Below are positions 36,056 to 44,241 of a DNA stretch of 44,615 nt, piece by piece; the stretch's first letter is position 1; every line of letters begins with the position of its first letter. The DNA is from Emticicia agri (GTDB lineage Bacteria > Bacteroidota > Bacteroidia > Cytophagales > Spirosomataceae). Below the pieces are notes generated by a model, which was not told where the DNA came from, did not search any database, and saw only the letters and a list, made by a program, of their open reading frames with translations. The stretch is from NCBI RefSeq assembly GCF_004168285.1, contig NZ_SEWF01000045.1, positions 1-44,615 on the forward strand. The letters run 5' to 3'. Made by a program: the position numbers and the translations under genes.

Positions 36056-37144
36056 TCACGCTTCTCTCAGCACTAAATCGAAAATATAAAACTCTCCGAT
36101 GGCGTTTTTACGCAAGGCAGTAGTAATGACTTTTACCATCATTTCAATGGAAGGGGTAGAATACAGCACTTTCGATAGTTGAAGTAAATGGGTATTGAAA
36201 CGGGTTTTATCTTTTTGCTCAAACATGGTTTCATAAATGCAATGGTAAGTAATCAGATGATACTTATCATCACGTAAATCATACACCATAATCGGATTAG
36301 AGGTATTTATACCAAAGCAAAACAAAAAGACCGGAAAATCGAACAACCGCATCCCATTCAGACTATTAATTAAATCGGCATCGAAAAACTCATAAAACTG
36401 AAAAACGGTATTCACTTTTTCTTTTTTCAGCGCATTCTGCAAGTTATAGAGTTTGGTTATCTTCAAATCGAGCGGTATGGCATCATAGCTGAAATGTTCA
36501 AAAGGCAGCCATACGTCAGTTACCAAATCAAGGTACTCCAACGATTTTTTTGCTAAATCCAGCTTATAGTCAAACAGCGGATAACCGGGTGCAAAATAGC
36601 CTAAATAAAAGAAATCAAGCCCCCGTTCTTTGGAGAAATCCATTTTCAGATACATCAGGTATTTACCCAGACTATGCTTTTTGTATTCGGGGTCGTAAAA
36701 ACACGAAATTCCGGCAGAGGTTCTTTCGCCCAAATCAAAAAAACCGCAGGCAATCAGTTTCTTATCATCATAAATACAAATCTCCAATGTTTCATAAATA
36801 TCATTACTGCCATGCCCGAACAACAATTGTTGCAGATTCGGAGCGGTATCAAAAGGCACATGGTTCTGATATTTTTCAAAGAGCATTTCCTTGGTATCAT
36901 CAATAAACGCTTCCCGAATTTTTACCGTAAATTTTGAATTAAATTTCTGAAGTTTCTGCTGTGTTTTAGAAGGTTCAAACGTATTCAAATCAATCCGCAA
37001 CCAGATAGCACTATAAAGTATCTCTTTAAATTTCAGGAAATTGGTAGTAAAAATAGCTTGCCCCATTCTGAACCAACCATCTTCGAGGTGCGCATCTAAC
37101 TCTTTGGGTTCAAGTGACGTAGGATAATATAATTCTGCTAACAT
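36056..37144 (-). CDS. Arginyl-tRNA-protein transferase-like (ATE C-terminal GNAT fold) protein
   Basis: A 362-residue cytosolic protein from the ATG at 37144; an ATG at 37177 would add eleven residues that look unlike the family. Residues 1-90 resemble the ATE/Bpt core entry (LDAHLEDGWFRMGQAIFTTNFLKF, WLRIDLNTFEPSKTQQKL), and 105-215 the transferase part (DKKLIACGFFDLGERTSAGISCFYDPEYKKHSLGKYLMY, then FFYLGYFAPGYP, split over several motifs). True ATEs have an N-terminal Cys cluster; it is missing here. The last 150 residues are extra. An aminoacyl transfer role in N-degron marking is possible but unproven. Confidence 0.7.
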   Translation of the reverse strand: MLAELYYPTSLEPKELDAHLEDGWFRMGQAIFTTNFLKFKEILYSAIWLRIDLNTFEPSKTQQKLQKFNSKFTVKIREAFIDDTKEMLFEKYQNHVPFDTAPNLQQLLFGHGSNDIYETLEICIYDDKKLIACGFFDLGERTSAGISCFYDPEYKKHSLGKYLMYLKMDFSKERGLDFFYLGYFAPGYPLFDYKLDLAKKSLEYLDLVTDVWLPFEHFSYDAIPLDLKITKLYNLQNALKKEKVNTVFQFYEFFDADLINSLNGMRLFDFPVFLFCFGINTSNPIMVYDLRDDKYHLITYHCIYETMFEQKDKTRFNTHLLQLSKVLYSTPSIEMMVKVITTALRKNAIGEFYIFDLVLREA

Positions 37145-37242
37145 GGGTAGTATCAATTCAGCCCTTAAACTAATCATAAAGCAATAAAATTCAAATAGAG
37201 TAAGGCATTTTAGTTTTAAAATCCCTACTCATGAATATCAGT

Positions 37243-38016
37243 CTACAATTCAAAAAACTTTGCGCTCTCCCAACTATAATGCTCCTGGTAGGGCACATAG
37301 CCTAATTGATTGGTAACAAGTTTTGTTTTCCCTATCTCTATATCAGGCATATTCCGGTGGCTATGTCCATATACCCAATAATCAGGCTGATGTTGTAATA
37401 TAAACGCATCTAAGTCGGTAGCAAAAGCAGAGCCTAAACTACTGCCCACGTGGTCGGCGTGTACACATTGTAATGAAGGCAAATGATGGCTGACCACCAT
37501 CTTTTTTAAATTTCCAGTCTGAGAAAGGGATTTATCTAAAAATGCAAGGGCTTGTTTATGCAGTTCATTATAGTGCTTTACCAATAGGCTTTTACGATAA
37601 TGAGTAATCAGGCTAAAATCAGGCATGCTTCTTTTCACATAAACTTCGTCTAACTGATTAATTTCCGACCATAACGTTGTAAAGAAAAAGGCAACCTCTT
37701 TATAAACTATAGTCTGATTGTTGAGTAAGAATACATTTTTTTCAATCTCTTTCAGCAATGGTTTTTCTAAAACACTTATGTCCCAACTGCGATAAAACTC
37801 ATGATTACCTGCAATAATAAATACTCTTTCAAACTGTTGAGATAAAGTTTTAAAGAATTGTTTTTCAACAGGGCGAGGGTCATCGTAATACTTGGCATTG
37901 GTAATATCTCCGGCCAATAGTAGCACCTCTCCTACCGGATCAATAGGATGCTGTAACAGATACGCTTTATTGGTATTCATTTCCAGATGTATATCAGAGC
38001 AGTATTGGATTTTCAT
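37243..38016 (-). CDS. Calcineurin-like metallophosphoesterase
   Basis: A 257-residue soluble phosphoesterase. Metal ligands are all present: D8 and H10 in CSDIHLEM, AGDITN, GNHEFYR, VVSHHLPS and GHSHRN. No signal peptide. Substrate unknown; relatives act on phosphodiesters and phosphoproteins. It begins 4 bp after the HXXEE gene, so the two form an operon. Confidence 0.92.
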   Translation of the reverse strand: MKIQYCSDIHLEMNTNKAYLLQHPIDPVGEVLLLAGDITNAKYYDDPRPVEKQFFKTLSQQFERVFIIAGNHEFYRSWDISVLEKPLLKEIEKNVFLLNNQTIVYKEVAFFFTTLWSEINQLDEVYVKRSMPDFSLITHYRKSLLVKHYNELHKQALAFLDKSLSQTGNLKKMVVSHHLPSLQCVHADHVGSSLGSAFATDLDAFILQHQPDYWVYGHSHRNMPDIEIGKTKLVTNQLGYVPYQEHYSWESAKFFEL

Positions 38017-38020
38017 TTCG

Positions 38021-38764
38021 TTATTCAGGGCTTAGTGTACTTATTTTGTCAATATGCCACCACTTTTCAGCAATCAACGGGATAGCCAGAAACAAGATTG
38101 CGTTAATAATCTGAATTGCAATTAACCTATCATCACTGATATTTCCTTTTAAAAATGCTGCCATTGAACCTACAAGTGAAGCGTGAAGAACAAGACTTAA
38201 AATAATCAGCAATATCATTGCACTAAAGGGTAGTTTCCTGTGTCCAAAGCAGGCATACCCTACCCAGATAGATAATGGTAAGAAGATAGTAATAGCTGTT
38301 AAACTGCCGGGACCATAAACCTCACCTTTCAGCATAGGCAAGATGTGTATCAGGCCATTAATAAAAATAATGCTATAAATGGCAAGCCCGACCAAAGGGT
38401 GCCGACTGCTAAGGAATGCGCTCAAAGGAGCAATAACCCAGAATAGCGTGATATTAACAGCCAGATAAAATGCAGGCGGCACATTACATTTGACCACGCC
38501 TAAAGCCTTGGCAACGGTAGCACAGAATTGTTCGGGAAAAGCATGAACGTGTCCATACAAATCGATTCCATATTCTTCTATATTGTGTATCAGATAAGCC
38601 GTAACCCCTAACCACGAAAGCCAGGTTATATCTTTACATTTAGGAATTGTCTGATTGTTTTGAAGTATTCTGGTTACGAAAAGCAGAATTAGCATTACAA
38701 CACCTGCTACACCGCCTATCCAGGGGAAATTAAGGTCAAACCAACTGTAGTTGTTTGGTTGCAT
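38021..38764 (-). CDS. HXXEE-domain integral membrane protein
   Basis: A 247-residue protein with about seven hydrophobic segments. The motif H-N-I-E-E near residue 60, in LIHNIEEYGIDLYGHVH, defines the HXXEE family. The signature acidic and histidine residues, partly in the membrane, suggest a membrane-embedded metal site or enzyme, but no member is well characterised. It is the first gene of a two-gene operon with the metallophosphoesterase. The region 38765-38897 upstream has no gene. Confidence 0.85.
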   Translation of the reverse strand: MQPNNYSWFDLNFPWIGGVAGVVMLILLFVTRILQNNQTIPKCKDITWLSWLGVTAYLIHNIEEYGIDLYGHVHAFPEQFCATVAKALGVVKCNVPPAFYLAVNITLFWVIAPLSAFLSSRHPLVGLAIYSIIFINGLIHILPMLKGEVYGPGSLTAITIFLPLSIWVGYACFGHRKLPFSAMILLIILSLVLHASLVGSMAAFLKGNISDDRLIAIQIINAILFLAIPLIAEKWWHIDKISTLSPE

Positions 38765-38897
38765 TTTTGGTTACAATTAAACAAGTTTATATAGTTTTGC
38801 CAAAGGCCTTATCCATCGAGCTGATTTTTCTTTAATCTAATACATTTCAGCCTTTGCAAAGATAAAAATAATCAAATATTATAAATTTCAATTAAGG

Positions 38898-38932
38898 AAA
38901 TTATACATTTTGTATAATTTTTATTATATTTG
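38898..38932 (+). promoter_or_regulatory. Palindromic operator and -7 box of the candidate toxin-antitoxin pair
   Basis: A perfect 10-bp inverted repeat (38898-38907 and 38911-38920, 3-nt spacer) is followed by TATATTTG at 38925-38932, which fits the TAnnTTTG -7 consensus. The ATG follows at 38952. The palindrome lies in the promoter spacer, a typical place for autorepression by the HTH protein of the pair. Confidence 0.6.
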
Positions 38933-38951
38933 AATTCACTCCTTTAAATAC

Positions 38952-39458
38952 ATGAAAGTAAAAATTGTCAGATGTATTGATAATGAATCTATAGAGGCAA
39001 AAATAATGTCTCCGGCAAATGTAATTTTACCATCTATTACAGACGGCTGGCGATTTAACTTTAAAAAACATGCTAAGAAAAAGCAATTTCAAACATACAT
39101 TTTAGTAGCCACTACAACTCCGGATGAGATAGAGGGATGCCTTATCTTTCAATTAAAAGATACCGTAGAACCATATATGGCATATATAGAAATAGCTCCT
39201 CACAATAAAGGAACAGAGAAGCGTTATGAAAAGGTGGCAGGGTGTTTAATTGCGTATGCTTGTCGGCTTAGTTTTATATCAGGGAAAAATCATTTTAAAG
39301 GCTGGTTGGCATTTGATGTAATGGAGGAAAATAAAGATGACGAAATTAAGCTCATGGCTCTTTATAGTCAGAAATACGCAGCAATGAAATGGGGAGAAAC
39401 AACAATGGTGTTATCGCCGGAGGCAGGTGAGAACTTAATAAATAAATATTTAAATTAG
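38952..39458 (+). CDS. GNAT-like protein, candidate toxin of a toxin-antitoxin pair
   Basis: A 168-residue protein. The middle reads like an N-acetyltransferase fold: strand MAYIEIAPHNKG followed by a helix (YEKVAGCLIAYACRLSF), strand KGWLAFDV, a helix (LMALYSQKYAAMKWG) and the end strand MVLSP with helix AGENLINKYL. The acetyl-CoA loop is not of the textbook R/Q-x-x-G-x-G/A form, so the assignment is tentative. There is no signal peptide. It begins an operon with a HigA-like HTH gene 5 bp downstream; this order (toxin first, HTH second) is that of HigBA-type modules. I know of no named toxin family with exactly this make-up. Confidence 0.6.
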   Translation: MKVKIVRCIDNESIEAKIMSPANVILPSITDGWRFNFKKHAKKKQFQTYILVATTTPDEIEGCLIFQLKDTVEPYMAYIEIAPHNKGTEKRYEKVAGCLIAYACRLSFISGKNHFKGWLAFDVMEENKDDEIKLMALYSQKYAAMKWGETTMVLSPEAGENLINKYLN

Positions 39459-39463
39459 CATTT

Positions 39464-39937
39464 ATGGAAAGCAAAGAACTTCAAATAACAGACATTTGGA
39501 ATGACAAGAAGAGAAAATCTCTTAGTGAGTTCATTGTTTCTCAATCTCAGCAACAGTCCAAAGAAAGAAGGTTGAAAAATGAGTTGTTATCGATTAAGTA
39601 TCAGATAGAAGATTATATTGAGTCTGAAGAGATAGCAGATGAATTAAAAATATTAGACTTTGTAAAAATGTATCTCAGAATTTTCAATGTTACGCAAAAA
39701 AAATTAGCTGATTTATTTGAGATGAAAGACAGCAATCTTCACAAATATTTAGTGGGCGATAGGAAACTGAATTCTGACCTTGTCTTGAAGTTAAGCTATT
39801 TTTCTCATTTAGGCCCAGAGTATTGGCTAAGAATTGAAGTAAAAAATGAGTTGATTGAAATAAACAGAGAACAACAGCAAAATAAAAAGTACCTTAAATA
39901 TGACTACCGTAATCTATTAGTAACTTCTGAAGATTAA
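39464..39937 (+). CDS. HigA-like HTH protein, candidate antitoxin
   Basis: A 157-residue protein. The N-terminal 70 residues are charged and helical (SEFIVSQSQQQSKERRLKNEL) and could bind the partner protein. Residues 75-130 form an Xre/HigA-type HTH: NVTQKKLADLFEMKDSNLHKYLVGDRKLNSDLVLKLSYFSHLGPEYWLRIE, in which the recognition helix is SNLHKYL and the closing P-E-Y-W-L is typical of HigA. Starts 5 bp after the GNAT-like gene. It probably binds the palindrome at 38898-38920 and represses the pair. Confidence 0.75.
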   Translation: MESKELQITDIWNDKKRKSLSEFIVSQSQQQSKERRLKNELLSIKYQIEDYIESEEIADELKILDFVKMYLRIFNVTQKKLADLFEMKDSNLHKYLVGDRKLNSDLVLKLSYFSHLGPEYWLRIEVKNELIEINREQQQNKKYLKYDYRNLLVTSED

Positions 39938-39994
39938 TAGGAAAATTAACAACAGTACAACAACCCCTAAAAACCACTAAAAAAGCATATTCCT

Positions 39995-42151
39995 ATGAGT
40001 ACAAAAGCAATTTATTTGTTTATTACATTGGCGTTTATGTCAATGCTATGCGGTTTTATAACCTTCGATGCACCGGATGAAAAAAAACAGGAGAGTAAGA
40101 TTGTTTACAACAAGAAGAAACACAGCATAACGCTCTCATGGCAGGCTTTCGGTTCTTCGGGGCCTTATGTAATTACCAGAGGAGGCAGTCGTCTGGCATC
40201 AGATTTTGTGTCGGTAGGCTCTACCTCAAAACTGACATTTACAGATAAAAAGCCTAATGCCGATAAGTATGAAAACTATTATAAAATTACCCGTAACGAC
40301 ATAACATTGGTAGTTTCGTTAGAAAACCAGATTTTTGGCGACAATGTGTATTTCTACGATAGAAAATATGAAAAAGCAGAAACTGCACGCAACGAAATGA
40401 ATGCACACTTTGCCACAATTGGCCGAAACGGCGCAAATGGTGAATGGACTACCAAACGTCAGGCCTATTATTTCAAAGCAAATATTAATGGGCAGACTTA
40501 CGATTCAGGTGGCTCGGGTTCGGCCTCATCGGCAGAGGCTAATTCCATAGAATTAGGATTCTATTCGCATATCGGAGGCTTGGGCAAAGTTCCATCAGAG
40601 GTTAAGTTAGGTTCTGTGTTTACCCGCCCTCACCTTTCGGGTGGAGCAAATGCTACCTGTACTTTCTGGCGTTCGATGGAAAACGTAACAGTGATGCGTG
40701 ATTTTGCCTGGACAGTTTCCCAGTCAACCAGTGCAAGAAGAATGTCGGTTGAAAGCACGTCGAAATATATTTCAGATGTTGGCAACACCAACTTCTGGGG
40801 TAGCGGTGGTTTTATTGCCGACACCCGTTATACAACCAACAGACCCAACTGGGGTGGCCAACAACAATGGTACACCCGAAATACTGTTTTCCCGGCAGGT
40901 TCAGCAGCGATGGGCGGCTCATATAATATGGTCTGGCAAGGTTGTGTTAATGCACCACAGGCAGATAATATCAATTCTCCGGTTTCTACAACGCCTGTTA
41001 TCAGAGAAAAACCTTTTCTTTTTATTGATAAAGATGGCGAATACAAAGTATTTGTTCCTGCATGGCAAAAAGACAGAGTAGGCATTTCTTGGTCGGAGAC
41101 AGACATGGGCAAAGGCAAAATACAGGATTTGCTTACCGACTGGTATGTGGCCAAGGAAGGCGATACTGATGTAGAAATCAATCAGGCACTAAAAGCCGGG
41201 AAGAATATATTTTTCACGCCGGGACATTATGCTTTGAATGCGCCTATTCAGGTGAACAGAAAAGATGCCATATTGTTAGGTGCTGGGATTGCTTCGGTAA
41301 CGCTGGAGCCTACTGAGAAAAACACGTGGGGATGTATTTATGTTGACGACAAAGATGGAATCATCGTTGCCGGACTTCTGATGGATTCGTTCAACAGTAC
41401 AACTTATCAAATCAGAGTTGGGAACGAAGATGCCAAGGCAGACCATTCTGCCAATCCTATCATGCTCACAGATATTACTTGTAGAGTAGGTGGTGTTCAG
41501 GCAAAGAATATTCAGATACATACTTCTATGCAAATCAACAGCAACCATGTGGTGGGCGACCACTTCTGGTTGTGGCGTGCCGACCACGGCTCTCAACCGG
41601 GTGGAAAAGCCCGTTGGATAAGAGACAGAAGTAAAAACGGCCTTATTGTTACAGGCGATGATGTAACACTTTATGGGCTATTTGCTGAACATTATCAGGA
41701 ATATGAAGTGCTATGGCTGGGCGAACGTGGCAGAACCTACTTTTTACAAAACGAACCACCTTATGATGCACCCAATCAGGCAAGCTGGAGCAGCCAGGGA
41801 GGCCGAGTTGATGGATATGCCGCATACAAGGTAGCCAATACAGTAAAAGACCATCAGGGTATCGGCATGGGGTCTTACGCAGTTCTCACAGGTACTGATG
41901 GCAAAGTGAATAAGAGCAACGGTTTTGAAATACCAAATACCCCAAATGTGAAACTCGAAAAAATGTGTACAACCCGTTTTGCCGGACCGGGACAAATACA
42001 GAATGTTATCAATGGCATTGGTGGCAGCACAGCAACGGGTGTAAAACGGGTAGCCTTATACAACAATGGCGAAGGCACCCAACCTTATGATGAAACATTT
42101 GATTTACCGAATAATGAATCATATCCTGGGTATATTGTGATGGAGAAGTAG
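39995..42151 (+). CDS. Large secreted right-handed beta-helix protein
   Basis: A 718-residue exported protein (hydrophobic AIYLFITLAFMSMLCGF at the N-terminus). A short FN3-like part (about 30-110) precedes two parallel beta-helix halves (about 115-340 and 350-700). Landmarks such as SGGANATCTFWRS, REKPFLFIDKDGEYKVFVPAW, TPGHYALNAPIQV, ADHGSQPGG, HYQEYEVLWLGERGRTYFLQNEPPYD and GYAAYKVA match, from memory, a family often labelled 'coagulation factor 5/8 type domain' or 'adenylyl cyclase' in actinobacteria and fungi. No F5/8 or cyclase domain is visible; the fold is closest to GH55/pectate-lyase-like helices. A polysaccharide-binding or cleaving role is likely. It stands alone between two toxin-antitoxin-like modules. 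Confidence 0.75.
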   Translation: MSTKAIYLFITLAFMSMLCGFITFDAPDEKKQESKIVYNKKKHSITLSWQAFGSSGPYVITRGGSRLASDFVSVGSTSKLTFTDKKPNADKYENYYKITRNDITLVVSLENQIFGDNVYFYDRKYEKAETARNEMNAHFATIGRNGANGEWTTKRQAYYFKANINGQTYDSGGSGSASSAEANSIELGFYSHIGGLGKVPSEVKLGSVFTRPHLSGGANATCTFWRSMENVTVMRDFAWTVSQSTSARRMSVESTSKYISDVGNTNFWGSGGFIADTRYTTNRPNWGGQQQWYTRNTVFPAGSAAMGGSYNMVWQGCVNAPQADNINSPVSTTPVIREKPFLFIDKDGEYKVFVPAWQKDRVGISWSETDMGKGKIQDLLTDWYVAKEGDTDVEINQALKAGKNIFFTPGHYALNAPIQVNRKDAILLGAGIASVTLEPTEKNTWGCIYVDDKDGIIVAGLLMDSFNSTTYQIRVGNEDAKADHSANPIMLTDITCRVGGVQAKNIQIHTSMQINSNHVVGDHFWLWRADHGSQPGGKARWIRDRSKNGLIVTGDDVTLYGLFAEHYQEYEVLWLGERGRTYFLQNEPPYDAPNQASWSSQGGRVDGYAAYKVANTVKDHQGIGMGSYAVLTGTDGKVNKSNGFEIPNTPNVKLEKMCTTRFAGPGQIQNVINGIGGSTATGVKRVALYNNGEGTQPYDETFDLPNNESYPGYIVMEK

Positions 42152-42277
42152 GTATTCAAAGTATAGAATCTTTCAAAAAAGTATCCTTAAAATCAATATT
42201 AACTTGTCGAACTGGTTCTATTACAAACGTCCCGGTCATATCTTTTTTGTCTCTTCTAAGAAGCCAAAACTTACTAT

Positions 42278-42328
42278 TTGTTGTTTATTTTCAACAATAT
42301 GATTATTTTTGTAGATATTAAACAACAA
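42278..42328 (+). promoter_or_regulatory. hipBA promoter with inverted repeat
   Basis: A 10-bp perfect inverted repeat (42278-42287 and 42319-42328) flanks TATTTTTG at 42304-42311 (TAnnTTTG -7 box). TTTG at 42277-42280 (gap 23) is a possible -33 box. The inferred transcript start lies about 15 nt before the hipB start at 42333. HipB-like proteins bind such paired sites cooperatively. Confidence 0.55.
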
Positions 42329-42332
42329 CATA

Positions 42333-42641
42333 TTGCAATCAAAAAAACAAATTCTACTCCCAAGATTCCAACAGACCCTGGATAAGTTGGGAGAAAACAT
42401 CAAGTTGGCACGTAAGCGTCGGAGTTTGACCACAATTCAGGTATCCGAGAGAGCTGGTATTGACCGTAGTACTTTGTATCATATTGAGAAAGGGAATCCT
42501 GGTGTATCTCTTGGGGCCTATTTCAATGTGTTAAGAGTATTAGGTCTCCAGGATGATTTCTTAAAGCTCGCATCTGACGACGAATTTGGCAGAAAATTAC
42601 AGGACTTAAAACTTGTAGGAAAGAAAGATAATGGCAGATAA
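42333..42641 (+). CDS. hipB: HipB-type HTH antitoxin
   Basis: A 102-residue Xre-family DNA-binding protein: GENIKLARKRRSLTTIQVSERAGIDRSTLYHIEKGNPGVSLGAYFNVLRVLGL covers the whole HTH (about 19-70) with recognition helix DRSTLYHIEKG. It begins with TTG at 42333; the in-frame stop at 42312-42314 and lack of ATG in between leave no other choice, so weak initiation may keep antitoxin low. Its last 11 bp overlap the hipA gene. It should bind HipA and repress the operon through the upstream inverted repeat. Confidence 0.85.
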   Translation: MQSKKQILLPRFQQTLDKLGENIKLARKRRSLTTIQVSERAGIDRSTLYHIEKGNPGVSLGAYFNVLRVLGLQDDFLKLASDDEFGRKLQDLKLVGKKDNGR

Positions 42642-43878
42642 AACAGACATCTGGATATATTTAGACTGGAAAGGTATGATTGAGCCTAAATGCATAGGTA
42701 TCTTATCTGCTCAGCAAGCCAAAGGAAGAAAAGCCTTTAGTTTTTCATACGACGATAATTGGATTAAATCGCAGGAGCAGTTATTATTAGATCCGGATAT
42801 TGTCTGGTATGGAGGAAGGCAATATCCTAATGGAAAAGAAAACTTTGGTATATTTCTTGACTCTATGCCGGATAATTGGGGGCGTACACTTATGAAACGT
42901 CGGGCTGCAATTAATTCAAGATTAGAGGGAAAACCTGTGCCTACTTTGTATGATATTGATTATTTATTAGGCGTCCATGACCTCAGTCGTATGGGCGCAT
43001 TACGATTAAAGAAAGACCCAAATGGTGATTTTCTCGATAACGATTCAATTTCTCCGACACCTCCCTGGGCAAGTGTAAGAGAACTTCAATATGGAGCTGC
43101 GCTAATAGAATCAAACCAGGATACCAACGAAATAAGAAAATGGCTGACAATGCTTGTAGCTCCCGGGTCATCATTGGGTGGAGCGAGACCCAAAGCCAAT
43201 ATTCATGATGAGACAGGGCAACTCTGGATTGCAAAATTTCCATCAGAGAATGATACCATAGACAAAGGTGCGTGGGAATACCTGGCTTATCGGTTAGCAA
43301 TCAATGCCGGTATTGAAATGGCAGAATGTCGTCTTGAAAAAATAGCAGGAAAACATCATACCTTTTTCACCAAACGTTTTGACCGGAACAACTCGGAGCG
43401 GATTCATTTTGCCTCGGCTATGACCATGACAGGAAAAAATGAAGAGCTAATAAGAGATGAAACTCCTTCCTACCTTGATATAGTAGAATTTATCCAGTTT
43501 TCAGGGATTGATATAACCAAAAATCTACATCAATTGTGGAGAAGAATTGTTTTCAATATACTTATCTCTAATACAGATGACCATTTACGGAATCATGGTT
43601 TTATATTAACTTCAAAAGGATGGTACTTATCACCTGCTTTTGATATAAATCCATCTATTGATAAAGATGGATTAGCATTAAATATTGACACTGATAACAA
43701 TGCTCTGGATATGAGCCTTGCAAAAAGTGTTGGCTTGTATTTTCAATTATCCAATCAAAAAATGGAAGCAATTATACATGAGGTTAAATCTTCTGTTGTG
43801 GGCTGGCAAGAAGTAGCTAAAGAAATTGGTATTCCACGAAACGAACAATTACTAATGAGGGGAGCTTTTAAGATTTGA
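42631..43878 (+). CDS. hipA: HipA-family serine/threonine kinase toxin
   Basis: A 415-residue HipA. N-subdomain 1 (about 1-125) carries NFGIFLDSMPDNWGRTLM, and the kinase core follows. The autophosphorylation loop is APGSSLGGARPKA with Ser180/Ser181; catalytic residues are D316 and N321 in NTDDHLRNHGF, and the metal Asp is D338 in FDINPS. HipA of E. coli phosphorylates glutamyl-tRNA synthetase and induces persistence; the target here is not known. All key residues are intact, so it is probably active. It overlaps hipB by 11 bp. Confidence 0.93.
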   Translation: MADKTDIWIYLDWKGMIEPKCIGILSAQQAKGRKAFSFSYDDNWIKSQEQLLLDPDIVWYGGRQYPNGKENFGIFLDSMPDNWGRTLMKRRAAINSRLEGKPVPTLYDIDYLLGVHDLSRMGALRLKKDPNGDFLDNDSISPTPPWASVRELQYGAALIESNQDTNEIRKWLTMLVAPGSSLGGARPKANIHDETGQLWIAKFPSENDTIDKGAWEYLAYRLAINAGIEMAECRLEKIAGKHHTFFTKRFDRNNSERIHFASAMTMTGKNEELIRDETPSYLDIVEFIQFSGIDITKNLHQLWRRIVFNILISNTDDHLRNHGFILTSKGWYLSPAFDINPSIDKDGLALNIDTDNNALDMSLAKSVGLYFQLSNQKMEAIIHEVKSSVVGWQEVAKEIGIPRNEQLLMRGAFKI

Positions 43879-43906
43879 CTCAATATTCTCTAATATGTTT
43901 AAATAT

Positions 43907-44066
43907 GAACCTGTTTAAACTTTTAATTTTACAGCGAAAATGAAAGATTTTTTGATTAGAGGGAGAGAAAAATTGAGTTCGTAGTAGCACTACGGACGAA
44001 TTTTTTCTCTTCGTCTAATCGGAAAAGATTCATTTGCAGCCAAAAGAAATAAGTTTAAACAGGTTC
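43907..44066. repeat. 160-bp near-perfect hairpin element (MITE-like)
   Basis: Terminal inverted repeats of 16 bp (43907-43922 and 44051-44066) match exactly, and the arms stay largely complementary inward to a 3-nt loop at 43986-43988 (6-bp perfect tip stem). TAT flanks both ends (43904-43906, 44067-44069) as a possible 3-bp target duplication. No frame of note lies inside. It occupies most of the gap 43879-44231 after hipA; a separate 11-bp hairpin at 44073-44102 follows. Confidence 0.8.
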
Positions 44067-44198
44067 TATATAAGTCGTATAAAACCAAAGCTTTATACGA
44101 CTATTAAAAAAAACACCAATTACTAAGGTAATATTGTGGTAGTGAATGAGTCGGAGTGGGAGTATTTTCTAAACTGTGTCATGTAGGAGTAATTAGAG

Positions 44199-44241
44199 CG
44201 AGTTATAAATTCTGGTTTTTTCAACCAGAGTTTATAACTCG
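44199..44241 (-). terminator. Hairpin at the end of the transposase gene
   Basis: A 19-bp stem with one mismatch (44199-44217 and 44223-44241, 5-nt loop) spans the last three codons and the stop of the transposase. Such hairpins near IS ends may end transcription or limit read-through. Confidence 0.6.

Noticed and set aside
35785-36123. Plus-strand frame of 112 codons
   Set aside because: It is a translation of the short repeats in the intergenic gap and overlaps the end of the ATE-like gene; no domain pattern is visible.
39995-42151. Coagulation factor 5/8 or adenylyl cyclase function for the beta-helix protein
   Set aside because: These are names carried by homologues; neither domain can be seen in the sequence.
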